64,000 bases of DNA from Neckera pumila (lineage: Eukaryota; Streptophyta; Bryopsida; Hypnales; Neckeraceae). The notes below the pieces were generated by a model, which saw nothing but the letters and a program-made list of their open reading frames with translations, ran no database searches and was not told where the DNA came from. The translations under genes and the position numbers were made by a program. Location of the stretch: assembly GCA_963969595.1 (NCBI GenBank), contig OZ018412.1, positions 11,286,501 through 11,350,500 on the forward strand, written 5' to 3'. This document shows, one piece after another, positions 26,160 through 35,232 of this stretch. Numbering within the stretch: the first letter of the stretch is position 1; every line of letters starts with the position of its first letter.

Positions 26160-26510
26160 TAGTTCCAACAAAAGAAGAAGAAAAATCAGAAGAACAAGAC
26201 GAACCAGCCAGAGATCCAGATTAGAAGAACGAGACGAACCACCCAAAGGCCAGACCAGAAGAACAAGATGACCAGCCGAGGTCCAAATTAGAAGACAAGA
26301 CGACCAGACCAAGGGCCCAAATCAGAAGACGAGACGAACCAGCCAAGGCCAGATCAGAAGACAAGACGACTAGTCGGGGTGGTCCAGGGCACTCGGGAGC
26401 TGGGGTGGTCCAGGGTGCTCAGGGAGATGGGGCAGTCTAGGGGCTCAGGGAACTAGGGCAGTCCAGGGTGCTCGGGGAACCAAGGGCAGTCCAGGGGCTT
26501 GGAGCCGGTT
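26160..26510 (+). repeat. GC/GA-rich tandem repeats in element L copy 2
   Basis: Degenerate units of the type AGAAGACAAGACGACCAGCC with GGCC spacers (26160-26370) give way to units like GGGGCAGTCCAGGGTGCTCG (26375-26510). Copy 1 has a different GC-rich array (AGCCCGGAGCCAGAGCC, about 34040-34165) at the matching place. Confidence 0.75.
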
Positions 26511-27076
26511 ACAAAAAATTTAGATTCTAAAGAAAAAAAAAAAAGACTACTTGAACTCCATAGTCTGGGTGGGGAGTTGGGCTTGTTTTTAAAACAAAAA
26601 ATTGACAAGAGAAACTATTGAAAGAAGGAAGGAGGAAAACTTGTGAAGGAAGGGAAAAGAAGAGGAAGATGAAGTCCGGTCCTGGCTAAGCTCCATGTAG
26701 GATAATCGCCCGTCCAACACCTTCAAAACCACTCAAAGATAAAAGGAGAAGGAGAGGATGGCTATATGGGCGACTTAGGGGAGAGAGACAATAAATAGTG
26801 AGCTAGTTAGTAGACTAGGAGGAACAGGAAAAAATCTAAAAAGAAGCCTTGGTAGCCGTTAGAGGAGGATGGGGGGTATGACGACATAAGAACTTTGTAA
26901 GAGGCAAGTTGGCATGTTTATGCCTATTAGTTGTCAAAGTTGATAGTATAAGGCCTCCATCAAAACATTTGGTGGAATAGTTCTAAGGTAGAAGAAAGGA
27001 AGGGAAGGAAAGGAGGCTAAAGGTGGAAAGAAGAAAATTAAATTAAAACCAGTTGTATGTCTCCAATCTTTAGGCC

Positions 27077-27172
27077 ATGGGCATTATTGAAAAGAAGATA
27101 AAGAATTACAATGGAAACAAAGATGCATACGTGGACGTGGACGAGGTCATCTCTAACACCGGTAGTGATGAG
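27077..27172 (+). CDS. Possible short first exon inside element L copy 2
   Basis: An ATG opens 32 codons, starting MGIIEKKIKNYN and ending NTGSDE, that run without a stop into a consensus 5' splice site GAG|GTAAGC at 27173. It lies about 1.85 kb downstream of the TATA box. The codon use looks more protein-like than its surroundings. No downstream exon was recognised and copy 1 has no clear homologue; its ATG near 35010 opens a different short frame. It may be captured host sequence or chance. No function is proposed. Confidence 0.25.
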
Positions 27173-27239
27173 GTAAGCCATTCAAACTAATCCTTATTAC
27201 CTTTTCCTAATTCCCTGTTGATTTTCTTGATTAACCCTT

Positions 27240-27900
27240 AATCCCAATTAACAAGTAGAAATTAGGGAAAAATTAGGAAGTGAAAATTCTAGTTAGGGCA
27301 AACTTGGAGGAAATTAATTTTGGAATTAAACTTTGGAATTAGAGTTAGCAGGTTAATTTGGAGGGTTAATTTAGAGGAAAAATTTAAACATGAATTAGAA
27401 CGTAAAACGTGGGAGTTTAGTTTAGAGGTTAAAACTTAGAATTAGATTTAGGAAGTAAAAATCTAGAATTAATTTAGAGATTAAAAGCTTAGAGCAAGAA
27501 TTTAGGAGTTAAAATTTAGAAGTAATTTAGAAGTAGAAGTTAGAGTAATGGTTGGACATTGAAAAATTAGGGTAGTACTTAGGAGTGAAAATTTAGAAAT
27601 AATTTAGAAGTAAATCCTTAAGGTAGAGTTTAGGGATTAAAACCTAGAAGTAACTTAGGAGTCCAAAATCTAGAATAAAACTTAGGGGTTAAGATTTAGA
27701 AGTAATTTTAGAAGTAAAAACTTAGAGTTACTTTAGAAGTTAGAAATTTGGAGTAAAACTTAGACGTTAGAAACTTAAAGTAATATTTTGAAGTTAGAAA
27801 GTTGGAATAAAAGTTTAGAAGTAAATTTTTGAAGTTAAAAGTCAAAACCTAGAAGTAAGATTAAAGTAGAAGTAAAAAACCTAGAGTCAAGGAAGAATAC
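27240..27900 (+). repeat. Degenerate TTAGAAGTAAAAACTTAGAG-type repeat field
   Basis: Imperfect units of about 20-26 bp built on TTAGAAGTAAAA and AACTTAGAGT fill this part of element L copy 2. A cleaner 22 bp version (AATAGTAGAAGTAGGAAATT) occurs in copy 1 at about 34330-34450. Confidence 0.7.
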
Positions 27901-28961
27901 TAAAACAAGTCCAAGGTTAAAACATAGAAGTTCATGTAAAAGGTTAAAGTCACCAACCAATTGGGACAGTCAACGAGTGGAAATCACAAGGAAAAGCACC
28001 ATGGAAAAGACATAGGATAGGAGAAGTGTCTAAATAGGTTGTTTTTGTCTTTTATTTATCTAGGCTAGCCCCTTGGGTTAGCAACTAGTTAGTAGACATT
28101 ACACGCCAATCATAGCTACAACTACTGCCATCCACAAAACTAGGAAACTTAGCAAAGCTCCATTGCTTGGAAGGCACAGTGGACCGTGCTTGCAAAAACA
28201 CCCGTACATCTGAATATAGTGGATAAAAAGCTAGAACCAGGACAATGTCCGCGTTATTACCAAGGGTGGGTAATAAAGCGCCCACAGGTACCTACGCAGA
28301 ATTCCATTTGTCCCTCGAAGGGACAATTGGCTTTTAGGAGTTAATTATTCCATTTTAATCAATGAGATGAAAGTTATGAAGATTTTTTTTTGTGGGTACT
28401 GGGTAGTTATAGATTCTCTACTCTGAAATAAACTTTGAAGTCCTTTTTCTTACTCAATTTTCAATATTTTTTGAAAAAAATAAAATCATAGGATGTAGAT
28501 TGTTTGTTATAACATTGTAACCATTGGGATTCTCATTTTTCAATTCCATAATTAAATTCTTAACCATGTTTAATTTTGAATCATTCTCTACTATTGTTAC
28601 TTACTATTTTTTAACCTATATGTTGTACACTTCTAAATGGTCTAAACTTTTTCAAGCATGTGGCCAACTTGTCTAGAAAAAAAATTCCAAAGAAGAACTA
28701 CTACTTTGGACATTTTTTTATAGAAAATTGAGCTTGTGAAGTGCACCTGCCTCTATTTTTTTGTAGGGCCAAAAAACTGATTTCAATGAATTTGAATGCT
28801 TATATTTTGCAATCCACTTGGCGGAAATTTCTGAAAGTTTTACTACATGTTCTCAAGTCAGCATACTACAAAATCCTACGATTATATGTGTCAAAAAAAA
28901 TTGTACTAAAAATAGTAGTTTTCAAGCATTTCTAGTGGAAACATAGTCATGGAATTTTAGG

Positions 28962-29159
28962 CATAGTTGTCACATTAGACGGACCGTCCATCCAAACGGT
29001 CCAATATGTTCGCTTGTCCGGGACGTCCGATGATCCTAATTTGCCCAATGTGACTACTTTAAGGTAGTTACATTGTTTGTCCGGTCCATTTGAACTATCC
29101 GATATGTCCGCCCATCCGGGACGTCCAAAATTCCTAAATTGCCTGATGTGACAACAATG
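28962..29159 (-). mobile_element. Family C MITE inside the tip of the A2 element
   Basis: It begins CATAGTTGTCACATTAGAC and ends GCCTGATGTGACAACAATG, giving 15-17 bp terminal inverted repeats. It is the reverse-orientation partner of 21345-21532. Two halves each contain a version of GTCCGGGACGTCC. It separates the A2 subterminal sequence GAATTTTAGG from the terminal CTTTAGAGGTTAA, so it inserted after A2. Confidence 0.7.
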
Positions 29160-29371
29160 ACTTTAGAGGTTAAGCTTGGTATAAAGCAATCAATAGATGG
29201 ACTGCAATTCACAATAAGAACCAAGCGTTTGAAATTGAAAATTGACTGCTTGCATCATGATTGAAGACCTTTGCCAAAGGCTTGTATGAGTATTTGTGAT
29301 AATTATCATCCATGTGCAATTAAAATCATCTTAAACAATATCTCTCAATTGACTGACTAAACATAAGAGCG

Positions 29372-29789
29372 TACTGGATGAAGAATTTAGCACTGTATGA
29401 CTAGGAAGCGGACCCACCCTGGAAGCATCATCAAGCTAGCTAAGGAGCAGTTTAAAATGGGAAGCTAAATCGATGGTCTTTTCTTGACAGGCCTCCGTTC
29501 TTGATTCCCGCTTAGTAGCACAGGTGTATAAGCTTAGTACTGTAGCTTTTGTACCTCTCTCTAATGCGTGCGTCACGCTGGGTGCGTTTGTGTAAGCTTT
29601 AGGCTATAAGCAGCTACTGTATACTCTGTGGCCAAGCATGGCACAGAGGATATGTATGGATTATACTAAGCTTAATATACATACGCTTGTTTTAACTGCT
29701 AAGTGCGTGTGTAGATACTTTGCTATTTTGTACTGAATCTGAAGACGGTGTCAGTTTAGTACAGCGTGTTTATTATAGTAAATTCAATA
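29372..29789 (+). repeat. 5' LTR of the copia element
   Basis: It runs from TACTGGATGAAG to TTCAATA and is immediately preceded by GAGCG. Its termini match TATTG..CAATA of the 3' LTR apart from one early base change. These are not the usual TG..CA ends. Confidence 0.9.
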
Positions 29790-29801
29790 GGTTATGGGCC
29801 C
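29790..29801 (+). other. Primer binding site matching initiator tRNA-Met anticodon region
   Basis: GGTTATGGGCCC directly follows the 5' LTR. It is complementary to GGGCCCATAACC, the anticodon stem-loop of initiator tRNA-Met (gene at 45632-45703). This is the half-tRNA priming mode known for Drosophila copia, in which the tRNA is cut in the anticodon loop, rather than the 3'-end priming (TGGTATCAGAGC) common in plant copia elements. Confidence 0.8.
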
Positions 29802-29881
29802 TTCCTCCACCAAGTTTATTCTGTAGATCCCTGACATTCTAACAGTCTTTTAGCCATCCTTTATCATAGACAATAGCCGCA

Positions 29882-31762
29882 ATGTCGAGGGCATCTCCCG
29901 ATTTAAAGGATCCAATTTTCAAATCTGGAAGTTCCAGATGCGTGCCGTGTTACTTGATAGAGAGTTCATGGAAGTTGTTGACGGATTTGAGATCCAACCC
30001 CTCTCTACCGCAGAGGTAGACGTTAAAGTTGTCTGGCGCAAAAGAGACAACCAAGCCGTTAGTCTTTTGTGTTAAGCAATAGATGAGAGTACGCTTAAGC
30101 ACATTACTAGTTGCATCACATCTAAATAGATACGGGACAAGTTTAAACTCTTCCATGAACAAAACACCTCTGAGAATATCTACACTCTTCAGCAAGATTC
30201 TTACAAATGTTCCATGGCTCAAAGGCAACAGCATAGCAGACTTGATAGGCAAACTAGATGTAATTGTCCAACAACTAGCCTCACGAGGTGATAGAACGTT
30301 TAACAAACAAGTTGACATTTCAAAATATTTATGCAATCTCCCAAGTGGTTTTGACAGTTTGATTCCTGCCTAGCGGATGCAACCGGATATAGCTAAGACT
30401 TCAAACAACCTCACCCTTCAATTGCTTCATACTGAAAGCACTCTGAAAGCCAGGGTCAATGAGGTCACTTAGTCGCCAAGGCCAGTGGCAAGACATCCGA
30501 GTTCATGCTTGAGCAACGTGCTGCCTGGCGTCAGGAGATCATTGATCGGAAAAAGTTGAGCAAATGTTGGAAGTGTGGCGTGACAGGCCACTAGGGTTGT
30601 GAGTGCTCCGCTAGTAAAGCAGATCAGAAGAAGCATCAAGAATCACAAAACTAGGACCAGACTAGCAGGAAACACAATGGTCACAAGGCATTTATGGCAA
30701 TCTTTAAGGATGTCTCTCCCGATTCAAACTACTGGTATGTGGACAGCAGCTGCACTAAGCACATGACCGACAACTGGTCCTATTTTTCCATGTATCAGGA
30801 CGTTTCCATGGAAAGACAATCCGTTCGAGGCATTGGCGAAGCATTGTTAGCCATAGCCGGTGTGGGAGATATCAATATAAAGATCCAATACGACCACGCT
30901 TATAGCTTCAAAACGCTTAAAGGGGTAATACACGTCCCTTCTCTTGGTCGCAATCTTTTCTCTTCCTATGTTGCAGCACAAAAGAAGATCTATACGCTTT
31001 AGACTGATACTAGATGCCAATTACTTGAGGACGGCAAAGTTGTAATGACTGGTAGTATCTACAACCGCATGTATAGGATGAATATTGAGGTTGTACCTCT
31101 AAACGTAGTTAGCACAGCTTTAACTGCTATTCCCGCAACCTCGTTTGGTGTTCCCACTATGGTCGAGAGTAAGCAAATTTTTGACATCTGGCATAGGCTC
31201 CTTGCTCACCTTAATTATGCTATGATTCAACAGATAGTTTCCCAAGGTAGTATCCACGGTCTAGTTGTCAACAACAAAACCAAGTCCTTCTATCATGGGT
31301 GTGCGTATGGGAAACATCAAAGAGCTTCGCTTCCCATGAATGAACATAGAATTCGTTCCAATGCCTCAAGAGATTTGATACACTCGGACCTTTGTGGGCC
31401 GATGAGTACGCCTACAGTAGGCAGAGCTTTGTATTTTGTTCTTTTCAAAGACGATTGCTCTGGCTTTAGAATCATTGAGTGCTTGAAGGCTAAACCTAAC
31501 ACACTCCCCGCTTTCCAACGCTTTGTTGCACAGCTTAAGCAGGAAACATGGCATAAAGGAAAAATCGTACGTAGTAACCGTGGCACTGAGTACACCAACC
31601 AAGCTTTTTGTTAGTACTTAGATGAATAGGAAATCAAACAAGAACTAACAGCTTCTTATACACCAGAATAAAATGGTGCCTCTAAACGAGAAAATAGAAT
31701 GATCATGGAGGCAGTCCGTAGTATGCTCCATTCTTCAAATGTTCATATTCGTTTTTGGGGAG
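29882..31762 (+). pseudogene. copia gag-protease-integrase remnant (5' part)
   Basis: It begins near the ATG at 29882. Gag sequence is spread over shifted frames: FQIWKFQMRAVLLDREFMEV, then stops, then KLDVIVQQLASRGD and LCNLPSGFDSLIPA. A zinc knuckle near 30560-30610 reads CWKCGVTGH.GCEC with a TAG inside. Protease (from about 30694) has WYVDSSCTKHMTD, with DSS where DSG is expected. The pre-integrase domain has WHRLLAHLNYAMIQQI; the following HGCAYGK has lost one zinc cysteine. The integrase core shows HSDLCGP (first D kept), RSNRGTEYTN (second D changed to N) and NGASKRENR (E kept). It stops where element L copy 1 is inserted, at the codons for FWGE. Confidence 0.9.
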
Positions 31763-33028
31763 TATGAGCTCTCAATTCGTCACTTGGGACTCATAGTTTT
31801 CTTTTTTTCGTTATTGTGCAATTTAAGTCATAAAAAGATACAATAAGACCAAAAAAGAGTGAAAGACCAAACTAGAGTTGTTACATACCCATGTAGCCGT
31901 TGGTCAATAATAGGATTTTTTCCTTAATAGATCCCTAACTTCCGCTTGTAAATAGGTTAGAACCCAAGAAGTAGCGGGAATTCAAAGGTTTGAGGATTCT
32001 TACCCAAAATAGCCTAAAATGCTATGCATGTGACTCTACCTGGCTAAAAGTGGTCCGAGGGAAGTCTAGATGAGTCTTAGGATAGATTCCCTCGGAGAAG
32101 TTTTAATTTTCCCATTCCACCGTCGAAATAGTAGAACCCCCAAATGTTAGCCTGCAGGAGTTACTTTCTCAAGATGGACTAGCGGAGGAATCTGCGGCCG
32201 CCGGATTGTGCTTTTGGTTTGGAAACATGCCAAAAGATCAAAAGTGGAATCCACCCGCCAAGATTCCCTCGCATGTGGAAGATTCCTTGACTGCCGGTTA
32301 CTTTAAACAAGATGGAATTTCCATCCAAACCAGCGTGTGCGGGGTGAAGAATTATGAACTAGCACATCTCTTGGGAAACTCCATGAGAGATTCCCCGAGG
32401 AGTTTCAAAATTTTCCGACTTACGGAAATATCCCATCCAGACAGTCAATCGCTTAAATTAATGACGAGAATTCATGGAAATTCTCCAGGTTGCGGTAAAG
32501 TCTCACAAAAAATTAGAATAGTCTTTTTTATGTTAATAATGCGTTCCGACAAGTTTCATGGCGTTCCGATAGCGGGAGGTGGCCCAATCAGAGACATTCC
32601 TCCAAATTAATCACGTGGTGGGATTTACGTGAAGTTGACCGATGTCCTGAGAGTGTACGAAGTCAAAATCAAGTCAATGAGGGGTCATTTCTAACTCCCT
32701 CAGACATTCCTGACAATCCTAGCTAGTTACTTTAGTCAGAAAAGGCCAACTCCAAAATCTAGATTTTTACCTTTTTATTGGCCTCAGTTAGCGCTAATCT
32801 AGGAGAGGTTTTAGACGTCCAAATAGGGGTTAAGGGTATGGTTGGACTAAAAATGGCCTTCTAAATCCATTGGCGCAATTTGTTTGAAGTTCCGAGGCAA
32901 ACTCCAAAAGATACAACGTTGGACCAGCGTAAAACCCAAGTGCCGTGAAAATTTTAGAGATAAGGATGAAAACCTAAGTTGATAAGGTTACCAAGGTAAC
33001 TTGAGGGAGCCGAGCCCCTTGGGAAACC

Positions 33029-33035
33029 TATAAAA
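33029..33035 (+). promoter_or_regulatory. TATA box of element L copy 1
   Basis: TATAAAA in GGGAAACCTATAAAAGGGGG, followed by CCCATTTCCCTCTC and GGTCCGTGGGTCC, in the same context as at 25218 in copy 2. Confidence 0.65.
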
Positions 33036-33519
33036 GGGGGCCCATTTCCCTCTCAAACCACCCCCATTCTCGTCGGGTCCGTGGGTCCAACTTATGTTGG
33101 ATTTTTTGGCATTTTAGCCAAGGGCACTTCAACGGTGTTTTTTGAGCACTTTGTACTTTGTTGTTGCTTTATTTTCAGCTTTTGAAGGTCTTGGGGGTCC
33201 TTCTTTCCTTGTGTTTAAGAGCTCTTGTGGTGTCTTGAGTACTATTTGGCTTTATTTTGAATCAATTTGGTCACTAATTCGTGAAGTGAAGTTGTTTGGT
33301 TGAAGTACTAACTTGAGTTTGGAAGTTTTTTGAGTTTTGTACTAATCCTAAAACTACCCCCCTTTGTGTCTTGGCTATGCCGCCATAGGAGGCCTTTAAT
33401 GCTTTTATTGTTTTTTTCACTAGCCTACGTGTTCCGTACTAACCTCTGAGTCTTGTTCCCCCTGAGTCGGGGAATTTTTGAGCTTTCATTGAGGGTCTTC
33501 TAATATGCGTCTTCTTCCC

Positions 33520-33865
33520 CGGGGCGGCGGAACTTTGACCCCCCTCTCCCCCCCCGTGTGGGCATTTTCTAACAAAATAGGATTTCCCTCTTTAAAGTTG
33601 CCTCTCCTTGTGTGTCTCTATCCCCGAGATGGCGGAGCTTTGACACCCCCCCTCCATGTGGGCATTTTCTAACAAACTAGGAGTTTGCTCTTTAAAGTTG
33701 CCTCTTGCCACGTAGTGCGCCTCTCGAGACGGCGAAGCTTTGACCTTCTGTGGTTCCAAAGTCTTAGAAGAAGTATTAAGAACCGGTGGGACGGCGAAGC
33801 TTTGACTTACCTCGATTTCTAAAAGTCTTAGAGTTGATGTTAAAACCAACTCAACGGCGGAACTT
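33520..33865 (+). repeat. Recurrent CGGCGAAGCTTTGA motif, copy 1
   Basis: Variants of GACGGCGAAGCTTTGAC occur near 33522, 33622, 33728, 33790 and 33852, separated by C-rich tracts and GGGCATTTTCTAACAAA units. It is positionally equivalent to 25685-25910 in copy 2. Confidence 0.8.
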
Positions 33866-34324
33866 CCCCCCCCCCCCCTGAAGTTACATGCAAGGTTTAG
33901 TTTCCAAAATCTCTTGGAACTAATCCAAGGTTTAGTCTTCAAAATCCCCCTACGGGCCTATAGTGAGTTATCTCTAAATCCAGTTTAATTTTGCTTTGTA
34001 GGGAGCTCAGCTAGTGTGCTTGGGCCCCTCCATAAAAAGCCAGCCAGCCTAGTGGCCAAACCCGGAGCCAGCAACCATGGCCCAGCCCGAAGCCAGGGCC
34101 CAAGACCTAGCCCGGAGCCAGAGCCCGAGACCCCAGCCCGGAGCTAGAGCCGATAGCCGTGTCCTCCGCTAGAGCCAGCTGTTGCAGCCCCACTTGGAGC
34201 AGCCAGGCCGCGCCTCCCCGTCTCATTTTTTTCGTTTTTTTTGTTGTTCTCCTTTTTAGAAAGGAGGTAAAGGAGGAAGAAAAAAGGCTAATTAGGAGAA
34301 AAAGGGGAAATTAAGCTAGGAACT

Positions 34325-34450
34325 AGCAAAGTAGAAGTAGGAGACTAGAATAGTAGAAGTAGAAAGTTAGAATAATAGAAGTAGGAAATTAGAATAATAG
34401 AAGTAGGAAATTAGAATAATAGAAGTAAGAAATTAGAATAGTAGAGTTAG
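34325..34450 (+). repeat. 22 bp tandem repeat in element L copy 1
   Basis: About five to six units of AATAGTAGAAGTAGGAAATT-type sequence in direct tandem. Confidence 0.85.
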
Positions 34451-35071
34451 AAGTAGAACATTGTAGGGTTGGGAAAAGAAGTTGTGTTGAAGTACCCACA
34501 TAACCTGCAAACTCACACAATCACTCCACGCACAACTCACCCAAGCTCTCCACACACCACAAGCTAAAAACTTGAATTTTGCAACCAAAAAGGAAGATGA
34601 AATAGGAGAGACGATCACTAGTGGATAAATTAAGGGAAATCCCAACTAACGATTTGGACCATTGAGAGAGTAAATGTAAGAGTAAAAAAGAGTGTGCCCT
34701 TGGTCGTAAGAGAAAAGTCAAGGTGTAAGAACTTTAGAAGGCCATGGGGTAAGATTGAAGTCAACGCGTAAGAACTTTGGAAGGCCATGGTATAAGAAGT
34801 GTAAGAACAAAGTCAATGTGTAAGAACCTTAGAAGGCAAAGTCGTTGGTGTAAGAAAAGTGTAGAGAGAAAGAGAAGGAGGAGGGGAAAGAAGAAAGAAT
34901 CACTACATCTACCACTCCTTTCTAAAATCCCGCTACATCTACCAGTCCTTTCTAAAATCTTCCCCGATTCAAGAATCGCTCAAGGAGCCAAGAATCCAAA
35001 AGGAGGAGACATGGCCGACGGGGGGAATCTTGACCACCTAATCCAGGATCTCCAATACAAGGTGGGCCACT

Positions 35072-35072
<1 letters not shown>

Positions 35073-35102
<30 letters not shown>
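35073..35102. repeat. Poly-C run (30 C)
   Basis: An uninterrupted C tract in element L copy 1, just after a short ATG frame (from 35010) that reads MADGGNLDHLIQDLQYK. Confidence 0.9.
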
Positions 35103-35232
35103 TTTTATTTGTTAAACCTTGTCTTAATTAGCGTAATTAGAAGGAGGCCGAGAGCTAGAGCAGCATAGACCATAGGTCAGGTTAGATTTAGGTTAGGAAG
35201 TAGAAACTAGAGGTCTAGGGGTCTCCAAAAAG

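Larger units (their letters stand above)
23152..28286 (+). mobile_element. Element L copy 2: large noncoding element with its own promoter
   Basis: It is flanked by GGTAC (23147-23151 and 28287-28291; the identity extends to GGTACCT). It begins (CT)TGAGCTCTCAAATTGTCA and ends GGGTAATAAAGCGCCCACA. It aligns with element L copy 1 (31763-38066) in its first 2.5 kb and last 0.2 kb. Without the 751 bp foldback and its TTAA it is about 4,380 bp, against about 4,356 bp for copy 1 without its CACTA insertion. It encodes no recognisable transposase, integrase or reverse transcriptase. It carries a TATA box, the repeated CGGCGAAGCTTTGA motif, GC-rich and GA-rich tandem repeats and a TTAGAAGTA-type repeat field. 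The TG..CA termini and 5 bp duplication would fit a very long solo LTR or a LARD-like element. The short imperfect inverted termini (TATGAGCTCT/TGTGGGCGCT) would also fit a non-autonomous DNA transposon. Confidence 0.7.
22293..28340 (+). mobile_element. Family A1 MITE, split by element L copy 2
   Basis: TTAA (22289-22292) then CCCCAAAGGCCCAAGGCC starts a normal A1 sequence that runs to about 23151. It resumes at 28287 as GGTACCTACGCAGAATTCCA, then TTTGTCCCTCGAAGGGACAA, and ends GGCTTTTAGGAG before TTAA at 28341-28344. Rejoined, it is about 0.9 kb, as for the other A1 copies. The interrupting element L is flanked by GGTAC on both sides. Confidence 0.8.
22030..29169 (-). mobile_element. Family A2 MITE (reverse), split by nested insertions
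   Basis: Bases from about 22030 to 22288 match the right half of the A2 copy at 41347-42265 read in reverse (ATATTCTTAGCCCAGATTTT, GAAGGTGGGGATAAGGAATA, AAAAAGTTATGACC). Bases 28345-28961 continue in register with the A2 middle and left half (ATTCCATTTTAATCA.., AATAAACTTTGAAGTCC, ATAGTTTT-like runs, GAAACATAGTCATGGAATTTT). The two parts are separated by an A1 copy at a TTAA site. The outer end is also interrupted, by a family C element (28962-29159), before CTTTAGAGG and TTAA at 29170-29173. The left tip is missing or too diverged to see. Confidence 0.7.

Noticed and set aside
31317..31602. Minus-strand open frames opposite the copia integrase
   Set aside because: They mirror the well-supported integrase frame on the plus strand.
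34777..35115. 112-codon frame ending in polyproline in element L copy 1
   Set aside because: The C-terminal proline run is just the poly-C tract and the rest is lysine/arginine-rich low-complexity sequence not shared with copy 2.
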